This document shows, one piece after another, positions 51,079 through 59,539 of a DNA stretch of 64,000 bases. Source of the DNA: an uncultured Methylocystaceae bacterium. Lineage in GTDB: Bacteria; Pseudomonadota; Alphaproteobacteria; Rhizobiales; Beijerinckiaceae. The position numbers were made by a program, and so were the translations under genes. A model generated the notes under the pieces. The model searched no databases and was not told the DNA's origin. It was given only the letters and a program-made list of their open reading frames with translations. The DNA is taken from contig CAIQCB010000009.1 of assembly GCA_903870245.1 (NCBI GenBank), positions 1-64,000 on the forward strand. The letters run 5' to 3'. The stretch's first letter is position 1. Each line of letters starts with the position of its first letter.

Positions 51079-52287
51079 ATGCCAAAATTTAAATATCGAG
51101 CTTACAGCGACGCAGGTGATCTTCTTGAGGGAGAAATAGAAGCGCGTAGCAGCAACGAAGCTGAGGATAGCCTCCTCAAGCGTGGACTAACGCCTTTTCA
51201 GACGACCGAGGTGAAATCCGGGGCAAACCCCTTTCTTCTAGGCAAGCGCAGGGTTTCTGCAACACAGATCGCTGGTTTTACTCGCGAATTAGCCGCGCTG
51301 GAACTGGCTGATATTCCTCTGGACCAGAGTCTGCGAATCCTTGCTACGCAGAGCTCTGCACCCGCTCTGCTTGAATTGGTGCAAGACATTCTTGGGCGTG
51401 TCGTTGACGGGGAGTCTTTGTCTGACGCTCTTTCCCGGCGTCAGGAAATCTTTGGCTCAGAATATATCAATATGGTCCGAGAAGGTGAGACGGTCGGTCG
51501 TGTCGGGATAGCTTTATCAAATCTTGCGGACATGCTGGAGAGAAGACTCGAAATACGCGCCAAGGTTCAAAGCGCGCTCATCTATCCAATAATCCTAATT
51601 GTTCTCGCGATTGTTTCGACTGGCGTGGTATTAGGAACGCTTCTTCCCAGTATAGCACCAATCTTCGCAGATAATGGCAAAGAAATGCCGGGAGGCCTCC
51701 AGCTCATGCTGGATTTAGAGGATAATGCCGGGGTTATTGGATTTTTACTTGCAATACTTTGCCTTGCAGCCTTGTTTGCTTACATCATGGCTCGTTCACG
51801 TCCCGCATGGCAGGTAGCCTTCGCCCGTTTCGTTCTGAAAATTCCTGTTGCTGGAGGAATGGCGGCGCAATTTGCTACAGCGCGCTTTTCGCGTACTCTT
51901 GGTTCTATGCTGAAAGCCGGCGTCCCGCTTTTGCAAGCTCTCGAAAGTGCACGTGCTGGTGTGTCCAATGCTTTTTTTCATCAGGCGTTCGCGCAGGTTG
52001 TAGAGGCAGTGCGGAGCGGTTCCAATCTCAGCAATGCTCTTGCTCTCGTTCCATTCATGCCGCCGATCGCGATGCAGATGATCGCCATCGGCGAGGAGAC
52101 GGCCCAATTGGGCGATATGCTGCTCCGGGTCGCTGGCATGTTCGAACGTCAGACCCAGCGATCTATCGAACGCGCCATGGGACTGCTGACGCCCGTTCTT
52201 ACCATTTTGATTTCTGTCGTCGTCGGAGGACTGATAATGACGGTAATGGACGCCGTGCTCAGCATCAATGATATTGCAGCGCAATGA
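51079..52287 (+). CDS. gspF: type II secretion inner-membrane protein GspF
   Basis: PKFKYRAYSDAGDLLEGEIEA, RELAALELADIPLDQSLRIL, ARFSRTLGSMLKAGVPLLQALE. Confidence 0.96.
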   Translation: MPKFKYRAYSDAGDLLEGEIEARSSNEAEDSLLKRGLTPFQTTEVKSGANPFLLGKRRVSATQIAGFTRELAALELADIPLDQSLRILATQSSAPALLELVQDILGRVVDGESLSDALSRRQEIFGSEYINMVREGETVGRVGIALSNLADMLERRLEIRAKVQSALIYPIILIVLAIVSTGVVLGTLLPSIAPIFADNGKEMPGGLQLMLDLEDNAGVIGFLLAILCLAALFAYIMARSRPAWQVAFARFVLKIPVAGGMAAQFATARFSRTLGSMLKAGVPLLQALESARAGVSNAFFHQAFAQVVEAVRSGSNLSNALALVPFMPPIAMQMIAIGEETAQLGDMLLRVAGMFERQTQRSIERAMGLLTPVLTILISVVVGGLIMTVMDAVLSINDIAAQ

Positions 52288-52745
52288 GACGTTTCTCCAG
52301 ACTTCATCAGCCTCGCGCTGGCTTTACATTGCTGGAAACTCTTGTCGTTCTTTCGCTTATTGGTCTTCTTGCCGGGATGGCTTCTCCATTATTGCATTCC
52401 CCCGCAGAACGTTTGAGACTCGAGAGCGCGACCCGTTCCTTTTGTGCCGTGCTTAGAGCCTCGCGTGCTCGTTCTATAGCGAACAATCAAGAGACGATTG
52501 TCGTTATCGACGTTGTCAATAAAACCTATGCATCGCCCGTGATCAATAACGGCAGATTTCCCTCTGACGCATCGATCCAAATCGAAGTGGCGAATACCCG
52601 GTATCTTGGCGAGAATCTCGGAACGATTGTATTCTTTCCTGACGGCGCCTCGACTGGGGGCAATATTACTTTGAAGCTTTCCAAAACAAATGCCAGAATC
52701 AGCGTAAACTGGCTTACTGGCGGGGCGAAATGCGTGTTCGGCTAA
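52284..52745 (+). CDS. gspH: type II secretion pseudopilin GspH
   Basis: Prepilin motif AGFTLLETLVVLSLIGLLAGMA; gene order. Confidence 0.88.
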   Translation: MRRFSRLHQPRAGFTLLETLVVLSLIGLLAGMASPLLHSPAERLRLESATRSFCAVLRASRARSIANNQETIVVIDVVNKTYASPVINNGRFPSDASIQIEVANTRYLGENLGTIVFFPDGASTGGNITLKLSKTNARISVNWLTGGAKCVFG

Positions 52746-53140
52746 AATGGCGTAAGGGGTTTACGCTGATTGAGGCTTTGGGCGCTTTTGCCATTCTTGC
52801 GATTACATTAGGGCAGCTCTTAAATGGCGTGAGCGGAGGCGTCAGAAATGAGGCTCGCGCAGATTTTCTCCTACGTGCATCCCGGGAAGGTGCATCACAA
52901 ATTGATGCGCTTGGCGTCGATGGAACGGTTCAATCTGGCGAGACAAGCGGCAAATATCCAGACGGTCTCAATTGGATTCTTACGGTCAGCCCGGGACCGG
53001 TTGTCCCAATTGTTGGCGGAGGACAGACAATATCGAGTTTCCATGTGAAACTTATTATTATGAAGCCATCGGGTTATGGTGAGCGTTTCACGCTTTCTAC
53101 AGTGAAGTTAAAAGTCGATCAAACCAGGTTTACACCATGA
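52730..53140 (+). CDS. gspI: type II secretion pseudopilin GspI
   Basis: Prepilin motif KGFTLIEALGAFAILAITLGQLL; gene order. Confidence 0.85.
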   Translation: MRVRLKWRKGFTLIEALGAFAILAITLGQLLNGVSGGVRNEARADFLLRASREGASQIDALGVDGTVQSGETSGKYPDGLNWILTVSPGPVVPIVGGGQTISSFHVKLIIMKPSGYGERFTLSTVKLKVDQTRFTP

Positions 53141-53781
53141 AATTTCGTCATGCTGACGGGTTCACGCTGATTGAGCTCTTGTTGGCGGTGACCCTCCTGT
53201 CTTTGATTACTGCGTCAATCATGGGTGGCGTTCATCTTGGCCGGCGTAGTTGGGAAACGAGTCGTGTCAGCGAGTCCTTGGATGAGCTCGAGACCGCTGT
53301 TCATGCCATTAGGGATCTTCTGGGGCGAAGTTTTATCATTACCCCTGATCAGACGACGCCTGGTTTGAAGGAAAAGCCCTTAACGTTTATGGGCGCTCCT
53401 AATGGCTGTCGTTTTGTTGTCCTAAGCGAGGGTGGCGCGCAATGGGGCGGGCTCATCATAACTGAAGTTGGAGTCGAGAATGGCCCTGATGGCGCAGCGC
53501 TCCTCGTTTGGACAAAGCCCTATCGTCCGCAATCAGGTCTAATGATAGATCGTGCAGATATGCAGAAAACAATTCTCGCTGAGGGACTAGTTTCAATCCG
53601 GTTTGATTATTTCGGAGCTGTAGAGCCTGTGCCTGGTCAAGAAAGGATATCGCAGCCCGTATGGATCGGAAATTGGCGTAGCGTCACCAGTCTTCCATCA
53701 TTGGTTTCTGTAACAATCGTTTTGCGGCGACTTGGACGCGATGTTAGAGCTAACGCGGTCATGGCTTTACGCCAGCAATAA
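53137..53781 (+). CDS. gspJ: type II secretion pseudopilin GspJ
   Basis: Prepilin motif DGFTLIELLLAVTLLSLITASIMGG; gene order. Confidence 0.88.
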   Translation: MKFRHADGFTLIELLLAVTLLSLITASIMGGVHLGRRSWETSRVSESLDELETAVHAIRDLLGRSFIITPDQTTPGLKEKPLTFMGAPNGCRFVVLSEGGAQWGGLIITEVGVENGPDGAALLVWTKPYRPQSGLMIDRADMQKTILAEGLVSIRFDYFGAVEPVPGQERISQPVWIGNWRSVTSLPSLVSVTIVLRRLGRDVRANAVMALRQQ

Positions 53782-53941
53782 AAATATAGTTCTGATTTTT
53801 CAGGATTTTGTCAATTTATACAAGCTCCTGAGCGCAAGTTCGGCACCGCGTCGAGAGCGACGCCCGACCCAGGGGTAAGATTTCAATCATACGGTGTGAT
53901 GTCTTGCGCGTCTGCAGCATCATATATCAGTTACGCTATCA

Positions 53942-54622
53942 TCAGCCGAATTGAAGCGGACCCAAAACATATGACAGCCAGAGTCCCAGCGCCAGATGTG
54001 GTCCGAATGGCATAGGTTGCCGCAGATCGGTATGTTCGCCGACGCGTAGCGCGATAACCGTCCATATCAGCGCTGACAGCGTCGCATAGATAAGGCAACT
54101 CGGAAGGCCTGCGAATCCTAGCCACAGACCTGCGACAGCATAGAGCCTTGCGTCTCCCGATCCGACGCCGGCCTGCCCGCGCGCCGCTTCAAAGGCACAG
54201 GCGATCAGGCGCAAAGAAGAATACGCGATAGCCCCAGCTGCGAGCCGGAGTATTGCTTCCCTAAGATCAAGATTGTTCCAGGAGAGCGGCGCAATGACGC
54301 AAAGGAAGATCAGTGGGCCGTCAGGAATGATGAAATAGCGGATATCGAACAGTGAAATCACGCAAAGGCCGATGAAGAGTCCAATTCCTGAAGCGATTAC
54401 CAGGGCTGGCGACGCTCTCTGGTCCATGAGCATGAACAGAGCCAGGAAGGCGATCCATACTGTTGGAGACAGCGCCCTGGATCCTCTTTGGAACAGGATC
54501 GCGTCGGCCCCAAGATGTGCGAGCGTACGCCATCTGCGGCGGCAGGAAGGCCTCAATAATCTCATCCGGATTAACTGCTGGAGCATTAAAGATGAGCCCT
54601 TACTGTAGCTTGGCTGTTTCAA
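53942..54622 (-). CDS. gspO: prepilin peptidase (A24, short form)
   Basis: Active-site motifs SLFDIRYFIIPD and GVGSGDARLYA; no N-terminal CxxC methylase domain. Confidence 0.88.
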   Translation of the reverse strand: MKQPSYSKGSSLMLQQLIRMRLLRPSCRRRWRTLAHLGADAILFQRGSRALSPTVWIAFLALFMLMDQRASPALVIASGIGLFIGLCVISLFDIRYFIIPDGPLIFLCVIAPLSWNNLDLREAILRLAAGAIAYSSLRLIACAFEAARGQAGVGSGDARLYAVAGLWLGFAGLPSCLIYATLSALIWTVIALRVGEHTDLRQPMPFGPHLALGLWLSYVLGPLQFG

Positions 54623-54742
54623 ACTGCTACATAATGATGGAAAAACAGAGTTCTGATTATAAATCGTGGCAAAAAACCACTAGATATGTTAGTTGTCTTT
54701 TTGTAGCCAGAGTTCACGGTTGGCCTAGCTGGGTTTGTAGTA

Positions 54743-57127
54743 TTGCGTATCGCCCATTTATTCAGTGCGCTGGCTTTTGCGGTTCTTGCGCTTGCGGCCT
54801 GTAACTCGTCCGTTTCGGGCGGGCCTCCCGTCGCCGAGTGGAATGTCGAGCCTGTCAGCCGCGGTTATCGCTCAGGGGCTCAAATCGGCGACAATGGATC
54901 GAAGGGTCTTCTCGGGCGCAGAGGATCTGGCGCCAAGGCGATAGTGTCCACTGGCACCGGTAAAATGATCGGACCGGGTCGATCGCGACCGGCGCAGGAG
55001 CCCGTCGGCGAGGATGGTGTGACCCTTAATCTGGTCGGTCTACCAATTGCGCAAGCGGCCAAAATCGTAATCGGCGACATCATGGGCGCTGATTTCGTTG
55101 TCGATCCCAAACTTGATGGCAAGGTGACGGTCCATACCGCCAATCCGGTCAGCAAGAAGACTGCGCTTGATCTTTTTCAATCGGCTTTGAAGGTCTCTGG
55201 CGCCTCCGTTGTTAAAGCCGGGGACATATTCAAAATCGTTCCCAACGATCAGGCGTTAGTGTCCGGGGAGATCATTTCCGGCGACTCCCTGCCGCCGGAT
55301 GCGACACCCCTGGGCGAGACCGCGCGGGTGGTTTCCTTGCGATATGTGTCTGCGTCCGAGATGAAACGCGTGCTCGAACCCATTGCCGAGCGAGGCAGCG
55401 TCGTCCGCGCCGACGACGCGCGCAATACGCTTACCATCAATGGCACGGCTTCCAATCTTTCCACGCTGATGGACGCCATCAGCATGTTCGACGTCGACAC
55501 CATGAGAGGCATGTCTTTCGCGCTTGTGCCGGTACGAAGCGGCGACGCCGATGTGATCGCCGATGACCTGAAAAATATCTTCGGGTCGGAAAAGGAAGGC
55601 CCGATGGGCGGCATGATCCGTTTTGTTGGCAACAAGCGTCTTGCCTCAATCCTGGTGATTTCACCGCAGCCGCAGTATATCGGACGCGCCCGGGCATGGA
55701 TCGAGAAGCTCGATGCCCGCGCCGAAAACAATGAAAAACAATTTTTTACATACCGCGTTCAGAACAGGCCGGCGCGGGAGCTGATGTCTGTGCTCGCTTC
55801 AATCTTTGGGGCCAATAAAGGTGCTTCGGGAGCGGGCGTATCACCCCGCTTCGGTCAATCCTCCTTGTCATCGTCAGGCGGTATGAACGGTTCAGCGACG
55901 CCGCCGATCGGCGGAATATCAACATCGGCAGGAGGAGGGCCGGGCGGCCTGGGTGCTGGCGGCGGCGGCGCTCCCGGATCCGCATCGGCTTCCGGCGGAG
56001 GGTTTGGCTCCGCTCTTGGAGGCTCAACGGGCACGCCGAGCGGCATTTCCGGATTCAGCGTCCCGGGCGGGCCGTCGGGTGGTCCGGAACTCGATCAAAC
56101 GCCGTCTGTAAGTCTCGATAACGATCGCTACAAAATTGGAGTCGACGACGCCAAAAACGCCCTTATTGTTATGTCAACGCCAGAGGATTACCGACGGGTT
56201 CGGCAGGTCATCGAGTCTCTCGACGTTTTGCCCAATCAGATCTACCTCGAAGCCACAATCGCCGAAGTTCGCCTGAACGACGCTTTGAGATTTGGCGTGA
56301 GGTTCTTCTTGCAAAAGAACGCCAGCATCGTCGCCGGCAGTAGCGGTCTGGCCAATCAACCCGCTGTCAATGATTTACTTGGGAACAACCTTCTGGGCGC
56401 CCCGGTCGGCGCATTATTTCCGGGATTTGCCTATGCCTATCGCGCCCTTAACCAGCAGGCGACCATTAACGCGCTCAACGCAATTTCCGAAGTAAATATC
56501 ATTTCAACGCCGTCCTTGACCGTCCTCGACAATCGCGAAGCTCTGTTGCAGGTCGGCGACCAGATCCCGGTGCAGACCCTGACCAGCGTTTCGGCGATCG
56601 GGAACACCTTCAATTCAGTCAATTACACCAACACCGGCGTCATCCTTAAGTTGACTCCGCACATCAGCGAGAGTGGACGCGTGATGCTGGAGATCGAGCA
56701 GGAGGTGTCCAATGTCGATCCTGCTACGCCTGTGGGCAGCACGACGCCCACCATCCAGCAGCGGCGCGTGAAGACTCAGGTCGTTGTCAATGATAGCGAG
56801 TCGCTGATGCTTGGCGGTATGGTAAAGGATCAGACCGGCCGAAGCGCTGCGCAGGTGCCTGTGGTCGGCGATATCCCGATCTTTGGAACCGCCTTCAAGG
56901 ACAAGAATGATGCAATCGACAAGCAGGAACTGATCATCATGATCACGCCGCATGTGGTTCGCTCTTTGAGCGAAGGTCGTGAAATTACTGAAGAATATAA
57001 AAGAAAATTGCTCAATATTTCTTCGCGGGCCATCGGTCGACAACATGATATCGAACAATCGGCGCGGCGAACGATACTTGACCCATGGTCGAAAAGTCCA
57101 TGGCGCGCAGATAAGGAAACGCGATAG
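54743..57127 (+). CDS. gspD: type II secretion secretin GspD
   Basis: Lipobox LALAAC, repeated N domains, secretin core VNIISTPSLTVLDNREALLQVGDQIPV...; TTG start. Confidence 0.96.
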   Translation: MRIAHLFSALAFAVLALAACNSSVSGGPPVAEWNVEPVSRGYRSGAQIGDNGSKGLLGRRGSGAKAIVSTGTGKMIGPGRSRPAQEPVGEDGVTLNLVGLPIAQAAKIVIGDIMGADFVVDPKLDGKVTVHTANPVSKKTALDLFQSALKVSGASVVKAGDIFKIVPNDQALVSGEIISGDSLPPDATPLGETARVVSLRYVSASEMKRVLEPIAERGSVVRADDARNTLTINGTASNLSTLMDAISMFDVDTMRGMSFALVPVRSGDADVIADDLKNIFGSEKEGPMGGMIRFVGNKRLASILVISPQPQYIGRARAWIEKLDARAENNEKQFFTYRVQNRPARELMSVLASIFGANKGASGAGVSPRFGQSSLSSSGGMNGSATPPIGGISTSAGGGPGGLGAGGGGAPGSASASGGGFGSALGGSTGTPSGISGFSVPGGPSGGPELDQTPSVSLDNDRYKIGVDDAKNALIVMSTPEDYRRVRQVIESLDVLPNQIYLEATIAEVRLNDALRFGVRFFLQKNASIVAGSSGLANQPAVNDLLGNNLLGAPVGALFPGFAYAYRALNQQATINALNAISEVNIISTPSLTVLDNREALLQVGDQIPVQTLTSVSAIGNTFNSVNYTNTGVILKLTPHISESGRVMLEIEQEVSNVDPATPVGSTTPTIQQRRVKTQVVVNDSESLMLGGMVKDQTGRSAAQVPVVGDIPIFGTAFKDKNDAIDKQELIIMITPHVVRSLSEGREITEEYKRKLLNISSRAIGRQHDIEQSARRTILDPWSKSPWRADKETR

Positions 57128-57139
57128 GCGCGCAGCTTA

Positions 57140-58111
57140 TCAACAATCCGGTTCTCCCTTTACGCCCATCATTCTGAGTCTGCGCATCTCCTCCAGATGA
57201 ACAGGCTCGCTACGACGCCATTCCCTGAATGCAAAGGGCTTGCCATTCGCCGGCCGCAAATTCAGCAGAGCGTCGCGTCCCGATGTCTGTCCGCCGGGCA
57301 ACAAGGCTTCGGCATGGATCAGAAGAGTGGATCGATCGCTCATCTGGTTAAGGCCTGCCGGGAAACGGGGATCTTTTCGGTTTAGCGTGTTTGGAAAGGG
57401 CTCCGCCGTCAAATGGCGAATAATCTCCGCCGGATAGCCAGCGAGCGCCGCAAACAGAGCGGGTGGGGCAGCCCGCGCGTCGACGCCAGGGCTACGAGAA
57501 TTGACCGTGACGAAACGCATTAGAAGTCGATAAAGTTCTGGATCGACGCCATCGACTTGGTCGAGTTCCGTTATTGTCTCGAACAACGCCTGTTTGAGAG
57601 GAACAGGCTTTTTCTGCCTTGTCGACTCGAGCGCTATCCTCCCAGAACCTGTGGCGGACGGCGAGGCGCGGAAAGCCATTATTGAGCCAGATACCTCCTG
57701 CGCCTTCTTGTCGGAGACGCCAAGTCCGAGAAGAAGCGAACGAAGCGTCTCCGGAGATGAAGCATTAAGATCAATCTTGCCGCCTTCATCCTCTATGCTC
57801 ACAGTGACGATGGCGCCGTCAAATATACAGAATTGCGGTGCGCCATCGTAGGCGACGTCATTATCGGGATTTTCAACGGCGCTTTGCTTGCTGACGAGAG
57901 CCAGCGTCTTGAGGTTGATAGCAGCCTCTGCGACATAGCCAGCCGCGACGGCATTGGCGATATTGTTAGCCGCCTGCAAACGTTGTCGCCCGGATGTCAT
58001 GAATGCAACGACCATAGTGGCGATAAGGCCAATGCCCCATACCACGACGAGAAGCGCGAACCCTGAATTCCGTTTATGGCGGAGACGATGCCTGCCTTTG
58101 CAGACGGTCAC
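57140..58111 (-). CDS. gspK: type II secretion minor pseudopilin GspK
   Basis: SGFALLVVVWGIGLIATMVVAFM (no Glu+5), KIDLNASSPETLRSLLLGLG, size ~320 aa. Confidence 0.87.
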   Translation of the reverse strand: MTVCKGRHRLRHKRNSGFALLVVVWGIGLIATMVVAFMTSGRQRLQAANNIANAVAAGYVAEAAINLKTLALVSKQSAVENPDNDVAYDGAPQFCIFDGAIVTVSIEDEGGKIDLNASSPETLRSLLLGLGVSDKKAQEVSGSIMAFRASPSATGSGRIALESTRQKKPVPLKQALFETITELDQVDGVDPELYRLLMRFVTVNSRSPGVDARAAPPALFAALAGYPAEIIRHLTAEPFPNTLNRKDPRFPAGLNQMSDRSTLLIHAEALLPGGQTSGRDALLNLRPANGKPFAFREWRRSEPVHLEEMRRLRMMGVKGEPDC

Positions 58112-58572
58112 CTCGCCTGGGAGCCGCGCGTGAGGCCGCCTGCGCGACCATCAGGTCCGTTCGATGCGACATCATAGGGACCGCCGTTTTGTCCGGGCGA
58201 GCGATAGCTGTAGGGATGCCCCCAGGGATCCTTCGGAACCCCTGTCGATTTCAGATAGGGCCCATTCCAGGACGAAACCCCGGACGGACGCTGTATGAGT
58301 GCGACAAGACCTTCTTCGGTTGAAGGATAGCGACCGGCGTCAAGGTAAAACAGATCGAGCGCGCTGGCCAGATTTTGCATTTGTATTTCGGCGGTTTTGA
58401 CTTTCGAATCTGAAAGATAGTTCAAAACGCGCGGACCGACGAGACCAACAATCGATCCGATGATCGCGAGCACGACAAGCATTTCGACAAGGGTGAAGCC
58501 GGCGCGTCGGCTATAGGTTCTTCTGCGGCGCGAGAATAACGATCCGGCGAGCGCGATAGTCTGACTGGTCAT
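58108..58572 (-). CDS. gspG: type II secretion major pseudopilin GspG
   Basis: AGFTLVEMLVVLAIIGSIVGLVGPRV, YPSTEEGLVALIQRP, PKDPWGHPYSYRSPGQNGGPYDVASNGPDGRAGG. Confidence 0.95.
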   Translation of the reverse strand: MTSQTIALAGSLFSRRRRTYSRRAGFTLVEMLVVLAIIGSIVGLVGPRVLNYLSDSKVKTAEIQMQNLASALDLFYLDAGRYPSTEEGLVALIQRPSGVSSWNGPYLKSTGVPKDPWGHPYSYRSPGQNGGPYDVASNGPDGRAGGLTRGSQAR

Positions 58573-58595
58573 TTTATTTTTCCTGTAATCAGCGC

Positions 58596-58955
58596 CTAGA
58601 GTTCAACATATATGTCGCATCCGTAGATTGACATGGGATTTCCTTCTGCGTCCTCGATCTTGTTCCAGCATTTTCCGACACCGGAAATCATGCGGTAGAT
58701 GAAGACGCCTTCCGCTTCGGTTACGCGCTTTTCAGGAACCCGCTGGCGGCCCAGATAATTGAAATAGGCCGTAGCGATATCGTCGCCGCAACGGTACATT
58801 GTTCCGCGATCGAGCAGAAAGACGTTGCTGCGATCCTTCGCATGGCTGATGCAATAAGAGTAGTGGGTAAGCCCTTCGGGCTTGACGCTGATTTGCGCCG
58901 TGGCCGAGCCTGATGCGAGAAAGAACCCAAGCAGGAAAGAGAAAAAATAAGCCAT
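58596..58955 (-). CDS. small exported hypothetical protein
   Basis: Signal peptide FFSFLLGFFLASGSATAQ; four Cys in mature region. Confidence 0.65.
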   Translation of the reverse strand: MAYFFSFLLGFFLASGSATAQISVKPEGLTHYSYCISHAKDRSNVFLLDRGTMYRCGDDIATAYFNYLGRQRVPEKRVTEAEGVFIYRMISGVGKCWNKIEDAEGNPMSIYGCDIYVEL

Positions 58956-59134
58956 TCAACCCTCAAAGAGCGCCGATCAGCGCGCGTTTGTTATGATGTT
59001 TTTCACCAGATTATGCAATACTGGCCAATCCAGATGAACTCATCATCGAGTAATATTTCAGTAATATCAGGTTAATTTGATCAAGCCTGTATCTTAAACA
59101 AAATCTAATACAAAAAGAAATGTTTTACTATGGT

Positions 59135-59455
59135 TCAGAGTAGTCGTCGGCAGAGCCCTTTGAGAAGTTTCCAGTTCCCGTCTTCCCTCCATTCGACAAG
59201 CGCCACATCGAGATATACCTGGCCAGAATTCTGTTCGCTCCTGACAAAGTTTACCTGACAGGAATATTTTGGCGGGCTGTCGCTCAAGCATTCAAGTCCG
59301 GTGATCTTGATATCCTTGTCGTGTTTGCCATCGTTGGTCGTCGCCTCACGATCAAAGGCAGCTTGAATGTTTTCGATTGATGGCGGCTCCAATGTCGCCG
59401 CCCCCGAATGTCCGATCATGAGCGCGCAAAGGAATTTACCCAATAGACACGCCAT
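59135..59455 (-). CDS. small exported hypothetical protein
   Basis: N-terminal hydrophobic segment, AATLEPPSIENIQAAFDREATTND; Cys-containing. Confidence 0.55.
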   Translation of the reverse strand: MACLLGKFLCALMIGHSGAATLEPPSIENIQAAFDREATTNDGKHDKDIKITGLECLSDSPPKYSCQVNFVRSEQNSGQVYLDVALVEWREDGNWKLLKGLCRRLL

Positions 59456-59539
59456 AAGTTAACCCCGTCAAAAGTATCCGTCGCCTCGAATACGGGAACG
59501 GCGTTCAACCGTTCCCGTATCTGTTTCGTCTCTGGAGAT

